Shown: one piece after another, positions 24,426 through 32,507 of the stretch
Layout of the letters: every line of letters starts with the position of its first letter
Numbering within the stretch: the stretch's first letter is position 1
Source: Enterocloster lavalensis
GTDB taxonomy: Bacteria > Bacillota > Clostridia > Lachnospirales > Lachnospiraceae
DNA length: 64,000 nt
NCBI RefSeq assembly: GCF_902364025.1
Contig: NZ_CABJCG010000001.1
Span: forward strand, 372,001 to 436,000
Reading direction: 5' to 3'
Notes under the pieces: model-generated
Told to the model about the DNA's origin: nothing
Seen by the model: only the letters and a program-made list of their open reading frames with translations
Database searches by the model: none
Position numbers and translations under genes: made by a program

Positions 24426-25691
24426 TCACTCATATTCCGACAGCGGAATTATGTCCTCGCTGCCCTTCACCATGTCCATGACCCGCACCGTCCGGCCGTC
24501 CCCTTCCAGGTACAAAAGATTGCGCTGTCCGCGCCGCCTCACCATATCCTGGTAATCCTCCAACGCCCGGTCCGCCTTCCGTTTCATGGACTGCACCGCC
24601 AGATTCTGCCGCCGGAAATGCTCCGCCAGCCACAGGGCCCCGGTTCTGGCCTCCTGCTCATATAAAATCACGGTGCCCGGCAGTACCACCGGCACGTCGA
24701 TCTGCTGCCTGGACAGGGCCGCCATCAGCTGGTCCACCACGATCACAAAGCCCACCGCAGGGGCGTCCTTGCCGAACTGCATGAGCAGCTTGTCATAGCG
24801 CCCCCCTGTGACAATATAATCCCCGGTCCCGTAAGTATACGCCTTGAAAATGATCCCCGTGTAATACCGGTAATTGCTGAGCATCCCCAGGTCATAGGTC
24901 ACATAGTCCGCCAGCCCCCGCTCCGCCAGAATGGCGTGAACCTCCTCCAGCCGCCCGATGGCATTTAAGGCCCGGGGATTGCCGGTGAGCTCCGCCGCCC
25001 CGCGAATCTGTTCCACGGAGCCGAACAAGCCCGGAAGCCGCAAAAACAGCTCCTTCAAGCCCTCGTCCATGGGGATATCCTTCAATAGCTCCTCCACGCC
25101 GAAATTGTTTTTATTCTCGATCAGGTGGTTTAAGGCCTCCTGGGTCTCCTCGTCCAGCCCCGCCTCGTCCACCAGGCTGCGGTAAAACTCCACCTGGCCC
25201 AGCTCCACCTGAAACTCCTGCAGACCCGCGGCCCTCAGGCTGTCAATGACCATGGCGATCATCTCTGCATCCGCGTCCGCGCAGTCGTCCCCGATCATCT
25301 CCGCCCCGGTCTCCGTCCGCTCCTTAAGCCGTCCCTGGTAGCTGGAATTATTCTTAAACGTCCGCTCCAGATAACACAGCCTCAGAGGCATGGGGTCGTC
25401 ACAGTGATACTTTGCAACAAACCGCGCCACCGCCGGGGTCATATCCGGACGCAGCACCAGCGTCTCGTTGTCCCGGTCAAAAAACTTGAACAGTTCCCTC
25501 TGCCCCACGCTGCCCCGGTCCTTGCTGAAAATATCAAAATACTCAAAGCTGGGCGTCTGAATATGTTCGTATCCGTAGGAATAGAGCACCTGCAGAATCT
25601 TCTCCTGCACCGCCAGCTTGCGCCTGCACTCCGCCCCATAAATGTCCCGGACACCCTCCGGTGTATGAATCAAATAATTTTTCTCCGCCAT
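24426..25691 (-). CDS. hisZ: ATP phosphoribosyltransferase regulatory subunit HisZ
   Basis: 421 residues. Resembles the catalytic core of histidyl-tRNA synthetase (TPEGVRDIYG, FEYFDIF, LVLRPDMTPAVARF, LCYLERTFKN) but lacks the anticodon-binding domain; the HisS motif in its second half is changed to YRYYTGIIFKAYTYG and GGRYDKLL. HisZ assembles with short HisG and confers histidine inhibition. First gene of the operon; hisG follows after 59 bp. Confidence 0.95.
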   Translation of the reverse strand: MAEKNYLIHTPEGVRDIYGAECRRKLAVQEKILQVLYSYGYEHIQTPSFEYFDIFSKDRGSVGQRELFKFFDRDNETLVLRPDMTPAVARFVAKYHCDDPMPLRLCYLERTFKNNSSYQGRLKERTETGAEMIGDDCADADAEMIAMVIDSLRAAGLQEFQVELGQVEFYRSLVDEAGLDEETQEALNHLIENKNNFGVEELLKDIPMDEGLKELFLRLPGLFGSVEQIRGAAELTGNPRALNAIGRLEEVHAILAERGLADYVTYDLGMLSNYRYYTGIIFKAYTYGTGDYIVTGGRYDKLLMQFGKDAPAVGFVIVVDQLMAALSRQQIDVPVVLPGTVILYEQEARTGALWLAEHFRRQNLAVQSMKRKADRALEDYQDMVRRRGQRNLLYLEGDGRTVRVMDMVKGSEDIIPLSEYE

Positions 25692-25762
25692 AATCTCTCC
25701 CGATCTCTCTCACTCCACCGCTTTCACATGGTAAAGTGATAATTCAATAACGTATGCGTTTC

Positions 25763-25791
25763 ATTATAGGGGACAATCCCGCGCTTGTCAA
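25763..25791 (-). promoter_or_regulatory. Promoter of the his operon
   Basis: Minus strand TTGACA (25786-25791), 17-bp spacer, TATAAT (25763-25768): a full consensus match. The -35 box includes the TGA stop codon of recU. The leader is only about 65 nt, too short for a T-box or classical attenuator. Confidence 0.9.
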
Positions 25792-26345
25792 TCATTTTTG
25801 CTCCCATCCGCCTCTTCCCGACCATCCAGATCCATCTGAATCTGTTCCAGATAATGGACCAGCATATCCCGGCACCCTCTGACGCGGAACCGCTTGTCCA
25901 CCTCGTCGTAGGTAAAGCTCTTACGCCCCCCATCCTCCATCCGCTTCCAGAATTCTTCTATTTCCGCCAGCGGCAGATAAAAAATCTCATCCCTGGCCGT
26001 ATAGGACAAAATAATAAAGGCGATCCCCCCCTGCTTCTCAAACTCCCTCATAAACTGCATCTGGTGAGGATGTATATTCTGCAACGGAAATGTAGACGCC
26101 GCGCACTCCTTAGCGTCAAAACACACCGGAATCCCCTGAACCGCCCCAATATAATCCACCGTACTCTTCTGATCAAAATAAGCCAGGGTAATATGCCGGT
26201 TCTGTTTATCAATCTCAATGGGCGTAATGGGCGTCGGAATCTTCTGAATCAACGCCAATCCCTTCTCCCGGTAGCTCTCATTGGTATGATTGATCAAATC
26301 CTCCAGCGTAGATCCTCTCAACCCCCTGCTATTCCAGGTTCCCAT
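25788..26345 (-). CDS. recU: Holliday junction resolvase RecU
   Basis: 185 residues from the ATG at 26345; a GTG two codons upstream is possible but closer to the AAAGGA site. The N-terminal SRGLRGSTLEDLINHTNESYREKG and the nuclease core PTPITPIEI, STVDYIGAVQGIPVCFDAKEC, FEKQGGIAFIIL are RecU. The catalytic Asp, Glu and Lys of the PD-(D/E)XK nuclease lie in the VDYIG and FDAKEC stretches. It cuts Holliday junctions during recombination repair and chromosome segregation. No penicillin-binding protein gene is next to it, unlike in many Firmicutes. Confidence 0.93.
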   Translation of the reverse strand: MGTWNSRGLRGSTLEDLINHTNESYREKGLALIQKIPTPITPIEIDKQNRHITLAYFDQKSTVDYIGAVQGIPVCFDAKECAASTFPLQNIHPHQMQFMREFEKQGGIAFIILSYTARDEIFYLPLAEIEEFWKRMEDGGRKSFTYDEVDKRFRVRGCRDMLVHYLEQIQMDLDGREEADGSKND

Positions 26346-26385
26346 ACCCACATCATCCTTTCATCCCGTTCATTCGCTGAAAACC

Positions 26386-26414
26386 AGTATACCAGATTCC
26401 CCCCCGAATCACAA
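26386..26414 (-). promoter_or_regulatory. Promoter of recU
   Basis: Minus strand TTGTGA, 17-bp spacer ending in TGG, TATACT (26386-26391). Confidence 0.6.
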
Positions 26415-26430
26415 CCCCCGCAACCACCAA

Positions 26431-26450
26431 AGGGCGCCTTCCGGCGCCCT
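26431..26450 (-). terminator. Short perfect hairpin upstream of recU
   Basis: AGGGCGCC-TTCC-GGCGCCCT, perfect 8-bp stem; on the minus strand it is followed by only TTT. It could end transcripts arriving from the merR side. Confidence 0.45.
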
Positions 26451-26570
26451 CGCAACGATCCTCATATTTCACTCTATCAACACCCAAAACATTTCTCTAC
26501 TTACCCGCCACCCCGTCGTCCCTCTACCCACTCCCCATAAAATCCAGCGGCCGCCCCAACCAGGCAGCGG

Positions 26571-26972
26571 GTGAGCGTCAGGGGCGCGGGGATTGAGGTG
26601 ACTTCGGAGCGGTTTAGAGGGACTTAGGTCCCAGAACCCGGAAAAGCCGGGATTTCGCAGGGCGTTCAACGCCCGGAGAAAGCGGAGGCAGAGGGGCCGG
26701 CATCAGGCCGGCTCCGGAGCTCGGAGCAGTGCCCGGCTTTTCCGGGTTCTGGGGCCGGGGCGTGTTCGAAAATTGCTTTCCGTCAGCTGTGCGTCACACT
26801 TTGCGGGAGATTTGGTCCCGATGAGGAAGGCGTAGCGGGCTACGTTGACCGAATTGGGACCAAATATGCCGCGAAGTGGGGCGTGCAGATGGCGGAAATG
26901 AATTTTCGAACACGCCCAAGTCCCTCAAACCGCGGAGACCGGAACCTCAAGCCCCGCGCCCCTGACGCTCAC
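26571..26972. repeat. 402-bp nested palindromic element
   Basis: The ends are a perfect 21-bp inverted repeat (26571-26591 with 26952-26972). Further matching arms lie inside: 26593-26599 with 26944-26950, 26609-26615 with 26927-26933, 26617-26625 with 26918-26926. Three internal hairpins follow: 26630-26651 with 26732-26753 (22 bp perfect), 26758-26774 with 26901-26917 (17 bp perfect), 26810-26819 with 26856-26865 (10 bp). No coding frame is plausible. The 660-bp gap between recU and merR contains this element, the recU promoter and nothing else I can name. It is either a non-autonomous mobile element (possibly one inserted in another) or a large structured RNA. Confidence 0.85.
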
Positions 26973-27004
26973 GAACGGATGCATCCCCCCACGTCCGCCC
27001 CCAT

Positions 27005-27811
27005 TTATCCCTGTCTCTTCACCGGAAAATAAATATCCGTCACCCACTCCTCCGCCGCCACCTTATCAAACTGCGTCTTAACATAAATCTCATAGGGCAT
27101 CCCATTCATCTCATACCCATTGGCATTAATCCAACTCACAATCGCCCCATACGCATCCGGCAGCCCAGAATAAGGTCCAACATGTGTCGTTTTCGCGCAG
27201 GTCTGCACCGGCAGCACACAGTTCGCCTGATCCCGGTCGCAGATTCCCACTCCCAGCTCAATGTCGCTGAAAGCCGGATCGAACTCCTTGTCGTGATAGA
27301 TCGCCAGCACCACCCCGTTCACTTCCAGATGCTCCCTGGCCACCTTCTCATAAATTTTCCCGTAATAGCGCCCAAAATCCTCCACCGACATGGTCGCGCG
27401 GCAGGTCAGAAGCACCTGCTCCCCGCTGTCAACGATCTCAACCTCATAATTATTCTGATAACTCATAATATCGCCTGTCCTTTCAAACTGGCCGAGGTGC
27501 TGCTCCATCTCCCGGATGGTGATGGAAATATGTTCCATCTCCCGTTCCAGGCGGAAGCGCTGCTGCCTCAGCTTTTTCATTAAAATGTGCTCATCTTCAA
27601 TCCCCAGAAGCTCCTGGATCTGTGACAGAGATAGGCCGTACCGCTTATAGCGGGCGATCAGCAGCATAATCCCGATTTGGGACTCATCGTAGTAGCGGTA
27701 GCCGGTGAACACATCCGTCTGTTCCGGCCGCAGCAGCCCGATTTTGTCATAATGTCGCAGAGTCTTGACGCTGACCCCGCAGGTCTTTGACATCTGTCCG
27801 ATGCTCAACAT
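27005..27811 (-). CDS. MerR-family transcriptional regulator with GyrI-like effector domain
   Basis: 268 residues. N-terminal MerR winged helix (SIGQMSKTCGVSVKTLRHYDKIGLLRPE, TGYRYYDESQ), a dimerisation coiled coil about 75-115, and a C-terminal GyrI/BmrR-type ligand-binding domain (EVEIVDSGEQVLLTCRA ... THVGPYSGLPDAYGAIVSWINANGYEMNGMPYEIYV). Such proteins respond to bulky hydrophobic or cationic drugs. No efflux pump is adjacent, so the target outside its own promoter is unknown. Its promoter has the 19-bp spacer that MerR-type activators untwist. Confidence 0.92.
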   Translation of the reverse strand: MLSIGQMSKTCGVSVKTLRHYDKIGLLRPEQTDVFTGYRYYDESQIGIMLLIARYKRYGLSLSQIQELLGIEDEHILMKKLRQQRFRLEREMEHISITIREMEQHLGQFERTGDIMSYQNNYEVEIVDSGEQVLLTCRATMSVEDFGRYYGKIYEKVAREHLEVNGVVLAIYHDKEFDPAFSDIELGVGICDRDQANCVLPVQTCAKTTHVGPYSGLPDAYGAIVSWINANGYEMNGMPYEIYVKTQFDKVAAEEWVTDIYFPVKRQG

Positions 27812-27858
27812 AGTATCCTTACCTCCGTCACAGTCATTTCCGATTCGAATCTAAAGAA

Positions 27859-27889
27859 AGTATAGGCTCTGCCCTTAGGGAAGAGTCAA
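27859..27889 (-). promoter_or_regulatory. MerR-type promoter with 19-bp spacer
   Basis: Minus strand TTGACT (27884-27889), 19-bp spacer, TATACT (27859-27864). The spacer holds a dyad CTC..CCCT-A-AGGG..GAG, the arrangement expected for a MerR operator and suggesting autoregulation. Confidence 0.75.
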
Positions 27890-27940
27890 GCGGTATTTGA
27901 TAAAATTGCTCACAGACCAGGCGCGCGCCTCACCGCTTCC

Positions 27941-27978
27941 AAAAAACGGCCGGCGTCATTTTCATGCTCGCCGGCCGG
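27941..27978 (-). terminator. Terminator of trpS
   Basis: Minus strand CGGCCGGCG / CGCCGGCCG stem with 13-nt loop, followed by TTTTTT, 28 bp after the trpS stop. Confidence 0.85.
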
Positions 27979-28006
27979 ACTTATCGCCCTCCTGTGCCAA
28001 TCCCTG

Positions 28007-29098
28007 TCAGACCTCGGCGTTAAACCGCCTGGCCTGCTCCTCGATCAGCTCCATATCTTCGAAATAGTTGATCTTCATAGCGCGCTTCATATCCGCCAGA
28101 GTCTCGGAGGCCTTGGCCCGCGCCTTCTTGCTGCCCTCCTCGAGAATCCGGTATACCGCCGGAATATCCTTGGCGATCTCCTTGCGGCGCTGACGGATCG
28201 GCTCCAGCTCCTCCTGGAGAACGCTGTTTAAGAAACGCTTCACCTTTACATCGCCCAGACCGCCTCTGGTGTAATGCGCCTTCAGCTCGTCCAGATTCCG
28301 GTAATCCGGCAGATACTTGGCAAAATGTTCATCGCGGCAGAACGCATCCAGATAAATAAACACCGGATTGCCCTCTACACGCCCGGGATCCTCCACCCGC
28401 AGGTGGTTGGGGTCCGTGAACATGGACATGATCTTTTTCTTCACCTCGTCCTCCGTGTCGGACAGGTAAATGCAGTTGCCTAAGGACTTACTCATCTTGG
28501 CCTTGCCATCGATTCCGGGCAGGCGCAGGCAGGCCTTGTTGTCCGGCAGCAGGATGTCCGGCTCGACCAGAGTCTCGCCGTACACGCTGTTAAACTTGTG
28601 GACGATCTCGCGGGTCTGCTCGATCATGGGCGCCTGATCCTCTCCCACCGGCACGGTGGTGGCCTTAAAAGCCGTGATGTCCGCCGCCTGGCTGATGGGG
28701 TATGTGAAGAAGCCCACCGGGATGCTGGCCTCAAAATTGCGCATCTGGATCTCAGACTTTACAGTGGGGTTGCGCTGCAGACGTGAAACCGTCACCAGGT
28801 CCATATAGTAGAACGTCATCTCACAGAGCTCTGGAATCTGGGACTGGATAAACAGCACGGATTTCTCCGGGTCCAGGCCGCAGGCCAGGTAATCCAGCGC
28901 CACCTCGATGATATTCTGGCGCACCTTCTCGGGGTTGTCCGCATTGTCCGTCAGGGCCTGCGCATCCGCGATCATGATGTAAATCTCATCGAATTCTCCC
29001 GAGTTCTGAAGCTCCACTCTGCGCTTCAAAGAACCCACATAATGTCCTACGTGAAGCCGTCCCGTTGGGCGGTCACCTGTCAGTATGATTTTTCCCAT
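28007..29098 (-). CDS. trpS: Tryptophanyl-tRNA synthetase
   Basis: 363 residues from the ATG at 29098 (an ATG three codons upstream is too close to GAGAGGG). Class I synthetase motifs: [13 protein letters not shown] (HIGH) near residue 12-24 and [11 protein letters not shown] (KMSKS) near 203-213. Charges tRNA-Trp. Stand-alone gene with its own promoter; the leader is about 65 nt, without room for a T-box. Confidence 0.97.
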   Translation of the reverse strand: MGKIILTGDRPTGRLHVGHYVGSLKRRVELQNSGEFDEIYIMIADAQALTDNADNPEKVRQNIIEVALDYLACGLDPEKSVLFIQSQIPELCEMTFYYMDLVTVSRLQRNPTVKSEIQMRNFEASIPVGFFTYPISQAADITAFKATTVPVGEDQAPMIEQTREIVHKFNSVYGETLVEPDILLPDNKACLRLPGIDGKAKMSKSLGNCIYLSDTEDEVKKKIMSMFTDPNHLRVEDPGRVEGNPVFIYLDAFCRDEHFAKYLPDYRNLDELKAHYTRGGLGDVKVKRFLNSVLQEELEPIRQRRKEIAKDIPAVYRILEEGSKKARAKASETLADMKRAMKINYFEDMELIEEQARRFNAEV

Positions 29099-29169
29099 AT
29101 CTATCATGCCCTCTCTATCTTCTCAGGCGCCGCGGTCCTGCCGCTTACGCCCTTTTGTCAGCTTGTATT

Positions 29170-29199
29170 ATCATAACCCGCAAACCGCCGGTCTGTCAA
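29170..29199 (-). promoter_or_regulatory. Promoter of trpS
   Basis: Minus strand TTGACA (29194-29199), 18-bp spacer, TATGAT (29170-29175). Confidence 0.75.
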
Positions 29200-29225
29200 G
29201 AACCGGTGGAATTTCCTGGGAAATG

Positions 29226-30212
29226 TTATAACGAATGTATCCCTTCCCCCTCCAACACCCGGCTGAACTTCTCAGGCAGCGGGGCGAAAAACTCCCGCCC
29301 GGCCAGGTAATCAAGCGGGGCGGCCAAATCCTCCGGCATCACCAGCTTCCAGGAATGCAAAAGCTGGGCCCGCAGCCCGTAGCGCTTTTTCATCTCCTCA
29401 TTTACGGACCGGTCTCCGTACTTGAAATCTCCCAGAATGGGGTGGCCGATGGAGGCCAAATGGGCGCGGATCTGATGGCTGCGCCCGGTGATCAGCGTCA
29501 CCTGAAGCAGGGTAAAGCCGCCGCCCCAGGCCAGCGGAAGGTATTCGGTCATGATGGGAACGCTGTTCTCCACCTCTAGCGGGTAGATGTCCACCGTGTT
29601 GGTGGTCTCATCCTTGCGCAGGAACCCGGCGATCAGCTGCTTCTCCTTCAGTCTGCCCTTCACAATACACTGGTAGTATTTGTGGATGCTCCGGTCCTTG
29701 AACACCGCGTTCATGACCTGAAGTCCGGCTAAGGACCGCCCCGCCACCACCAGCCCGCTGGTGTTGCGGTCCAGCCGGTTGCAGATGGACGGGCGGAAGG
29801 TGCGCAGCTGCTCCACCGGCATGTGGCCGGAATCGATGAGGTAATTCAGGATCGCCTCGTTCAGGGAAGTGTCGTCCTCCCGCGCCTTCTGGCTCAAAAG
29901 CCCGGCCGGTTTGTTCACCACCAAAATATGGCTATCCTCATAAATAATATCCGGTTTTGGATAATATCCGGAAGTTGGCTTGGCTGCCCCGCCGCCGGTG
30001 AATTTCGCGATGGTCTCGTCGGCCAGAAACAGCCGGATCTCATCGCCCTCGCCCAGGCGCTCCGAGCCGTCGCATTTCTTTCCGTTCAGAGTGATGTTCT
30101 TCTTGCGCATCATCTTGTACAGGAACCCTTTTCCGGCCTGATTCATATATTTTGCCAACAGCTTGTCCAGACGCTGTCCGGCTTCGTTGGGGGTGACAAT
30201 CAGAGTCTGCAT
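29226..30212 (-). CDS. RluA-family (RluC/RluD-like) 23S rRNA pseudouridine synthase
   Basis: 328 residues. N-terminal S4-like domain (RLDKLLAKYM, LYKMMRKKNITLNGKK), then the catalytic domain with YEDSHILVVNKPAGLL and the catalytic Asp in NRLDRNTSGLVV, where the usual first His is Asn. ITGRSHQIRAHLASIGHPILGD is the RNA-binding block. Isomerises specific uridines in 23S rRNA; the exact site cannot be read from sequence. Last gene of a five-gene cluster with SDR, HAD, RsuA and RsmF-like genes. Confidence 0.92.
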   Translation of the reverse strand: MQTLIVTPNEAGQRLDKLLAKYMNQAGKGFLYKMMRKKNITLNGKKCDGSERLGEGDEIRLFLADETIAKFTGGGAAKPTSGYYPKPDIIYEDSHILVVNKPAGLLSQKAREDDTSLNEAILNYLIDSGHMPVEQLRTFRPSICNRLDRNTSGLVVAGRSLAGLQVMNAVFKDRSIHKYYQCIVKGRLKEKQLIAGFLRKDETTNTVDIYPLEVENSVPIMTEYLPLAWGGGFTLLQVTLITGRSHQIRAHLASIGHPILGDFKYGDRSVNEEMKKRYGLRAQLLHSWKLVMPEDLAAPLDYLAGREFFAPLPEKFSRVLEGEGIHSL

Positions 30213-30234
30213 AGGCCCTTTTATCTCCTGTCTC

Positions 30235-30993
30235 TCAAAATTTTCTCATCACGTACAAAAGCAGCCGGTGAGGCACAACCTTGGTCAGGAGGTGAAACGC
30301 CTTCATGGTCAGGCCGTACACCGACACGTCCCGCTTCACAATGCTGTCCTTTATGGCCTTGCGGACCACATGCCGGGGATTGGCCATCACCAGCATCTTG
30401 TAAAGCGGAATCTGACCCGTGGTCTCCGCAATATCGAAAAACTCCGTCCTGACCGGCCCGGGGCACACCGCCGTGACCGCAATATCCCGGTCTTTAAGCT
30501 CCTCGTTTAATGCCCGGGAGTAGCTGAGCACAAAGGATTTGGTGGCTGCGTACACGGCGAAATCCGGCTGGGGCAGGAAGGACGCCGCGGAGGCGAACAT
30601 GAGGATCCGGCTGTTGTGGGTCATGTAGGGCAGCACCAGATGGGTCACAGCCACCAGGGCCTCGCAGTTTACCCGCACCATCCCCGTCTCATCGCCGGAC
30701 GCGATGGAGCCAACCGGGCCGATCTTGCCGAAACCGGCTGCATTTACCAGGTACTTCACATCCGGCGAGCAGGCCCTCAGCGCGGACTCCAACACGCCCA
30801 AATCCCCTGCCTCCGACAAATCCAGCTCAAAACATCTCAGCCGTACCGGGCACTGGGCGGCAAGCTCCTTCAGCCGCTCCTCCCGCCTGGCGATGACCCA
30901 CATCTCGTCAAAGCCCGGAAAATGGTCCGACAGCTGCAGTACCGTCTCGCGCCCCATGCCTGAGGACGCGCCCGTAATCACCGCAATCTTCAT
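30235..30993 (-). CDS. Short-chain dehydrogenase/reductase
   Basis: 252 residues. Rossmann fold with TGASSGMG near the N-terminus, a stretch ARREERL after beta-2, LVNAAGFG, catalytic Ser in FASAAS, YAATK catalytic pair, and PGPVRTEF. Classical SDR of the type acting on lipid or ketone substrates (similar to DltE/YqjQ-like proteins). C-terminal hydrophobic helix suggests membrane association. Substrate unknown. 22 bp before the RluA gene. Confidence 0.88.
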   Translation of the reverse strand: MKIAVITGASSGMGRETVLQLSDHFPGFDEMWVIARREERLKELAAQCPVRLRCFELDLSEAGDLGVLESALRACSPDVKYLVNAAGFGKIGPVGSIASGDETGMVRVNCEALVAVTHLVLPYMTHNSRILMFASAASFLPQPDFAVYAATKSFVLSYSRALNEELKDRDIAVTAVCPGPVRTEFFDIAETTGQIPLYKMLVMANPRHVVRKAIKDSIVKRDVSVYGLTMKAFHLLTKVVPHRLLLYVMRKF

Positions 30994-31006
30994 TAAAAAC
31001 GCCTCC

Positions 31007-31672
31007 TTATGCTTCCTTCAGATAATCCAGCATCTCATAATAATCATTGATATAATAATCCGCCAACGCGGCCTTCTCCTCCCGCATATGCCGGGAAAAC
31101 TCGTCCTCCACCGCGAACACGGTCATACCCGCCCGTTTTCCGGCCTGGATGCCCGCCGGAATGTCCTCGAACACCAGACATTCCTCCGGGCTTACGCCCA
31201 GCCGCCCGGCCACATTCAAATAGATATCGGGCGCAGGCTTGCCGGCCGCCACCTCGCAGGCCGTTGCCACCACCTGAAAATACCGCCGGATTCCCAGGGA
31301 ATCCAGCACCGCATCCACCATCGCCCGGCCGTTGCTGGTGGCGATGCCCGCCTTCATGCCCAGACCCGCCGTGCGGTCCAGGAAATCCCGAACCCCCGGT
31401 TTCAAGGGCACTTCGTTCCGGTATTTTTCAATGGACATTTCCGTCCAGGCCGCTTTGATTTCCTCCAGGGAATCCGGCAGCTCAAACCGCTCCTTGAAAT
31501 AGGCGGCTGTCTCCGAAAAGCTCATGCCCTCGATGGACTTCTGCAGGTCCTCCGGGCAGTCGTACCCGTAGCGGTCCAGGTATTCGACGTCGATGCTCTT
31601 CCACATCCACATGGAGTCCACCAGAGTTCCGTCTAAATCAAAGATAACCGCTTTTTTATGTTTTAATCCCAT
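31007..31672 (-). CDS. HAD-superfamily phosphatase (beta-phosphoglucomutase/YcjU-like)
   Basis: 221 residues. Motif I FDLDGTLVDSM, motif II IATSNG, motif III GKPAPDIY and motif IV FEDIPAGIQAG; a helical cap lies between motif I and II. The Lys-Pro-Ala-Pro block is shared by beta-phosphoglucomutase-like and phosphoglycolate phosphatase-like members. Soluble. Substrate not readable from sequence; in the cluster it lies between pseudouridine synthase and SDR genes. Confidence 0.88.
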   Translation of the reverse strand: MGLKHKKAVIFDLDGTLVDSMWMWKSIDVEYLDRYGYDCPEDLQKSIEGMSFSETAAYFKERFELPDSLEEIKAAWTEMSIEKYRNEVPLKPGVRDFLDRTAGLGMKAGIATSNGRAMVDAVLDSLGIRRYFQVVATACEVAAGKPAPDIYLNVAGRLGVSPEECLVFEDIPAGIQAGKRAGMTVFAVEDEFSRHMREEKAALADYYINDYYEMLDYLKEA

Positions 31673-31732
31673 TTGTCCTCATCCTTTTTATTCTGTCCGT
31701 CTGTTTCAGGGGCAAAACCGCCCTCTCTATTG

Positions 31733-32476
31733 TTATACTTGCTTTTGCCCCGTCTGACAACCCTGAAGATCCTGGATTTCCTGCTCTGTAAGCGGCCGGT
31801 ACTCCCCCGGAGCCAGCGCCGGGTCCAGAACCAGCGGCCCCATGGACAAACGTTTTAGATAGGTCACGCGGCAGCCCATGGCTTCGAACATGCGCTTGAC
31901 CTGATGGAATTTACCCTCCCGTATGGTCAGGCGCACCTGGCCGGGCTCCAGGATTTCCAGACGGGCCGGAAGGGTTTTCGTGCCGTCCTCCAGCACCAGG
32001 CCGGCTGCCGCCCGCCCGACGGCGTCCCCCGGAAGCTGCCCCTCGATGCGGGCAAAATACACCTTGTCCACATGCTTCCTGGGTGACAGCAGATTGTGGG
32101 CCAGGGCCCCGTCATTGGTCAGAAGCAGCAGCCCCTCGGTGTCGATATCCAGCCGCCCCACCGGGAATAAGTCTCCCCGCAGCGCCCCGGTGATCAGCTG
32201 GGTCACGGTCTGGTAGCGCCCGTCCTCGGTGGCGGAAACCACTCCCTGGGGTTTGTTGAGCATGTAATACTCCGTGCGGGCGTAAGCTACCTCCGCCCCG
32301 TCCAGGCAGATTTGGTCCGCCTCGGGGTTGATTTTCAAATCCGCCTGGCGGACCACCTGACCATTCACCGTTATTCTGCCCTTACGGGCCATCTCCTTGA
32401 CCTGGCTGCGGGTGCCCTGCCCCATTTCCGTCAAAAATTTATCAAGCCGGATCATTGCCTTCTTGCGCTCCGCCAT
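31733..32476 (-). CDS. RsuA/RluB-family pseudouridine synthase
   Basis: 247 residues. S4 domain at the N-terminus (RLDKFLTEMGQGTRSQVKEMARKGRITVNG), then YMLNKPQGVVSAT and the catalytic Asp in FPVGRLDIDTEGLLLLTNDG, and KFHQVKRMFEAMG for RNA binding. RsuA modifies 16S U516 and RluB 23S U2605; the two cannot be separated here. The ATG at 32476 has GGAG at 9 nt; a later ATG at residue 8 is possible. Confidence 0.92.
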   Translation of the reverse strand: MAERKKAMIRLDKFLTEMGQGTRSQVKEMARKGRITVNGQVVRQADLKINPEADQICLDGAEVAYARTEYYMLNKPQGVVSATEDGRYQTVTQLITGALRGDLFPVGRLDIDTEGLLLLTNDGALAHNLLSPRKHVDKVYFARIEGQLPGDAVGRAAAGLVLEDGTKTLPARLEILEPGQVRLTIREGKFHQVKRMFEAMGCRVTYLKRLSMGPLVLDPALAPGEYRPLTEQEIQDLQGCQTGQKQV

Positions 32477-32507
32477 CTGAATTCGCTCCTTTCCCGGCGC
32501 GGTAATT

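Noticed and set aside
25692..25762. T-box or his attenuator in front of hisZ
   Set aside because: The leader is about 65 nt, with no room for a specifier loop or T-box sequence.
26469..26669. 66-residue frame at the left end of the palindromic element
   Set aside because: It begins in the non-coding gap and runs into the palindrome; composition is not protein-like.
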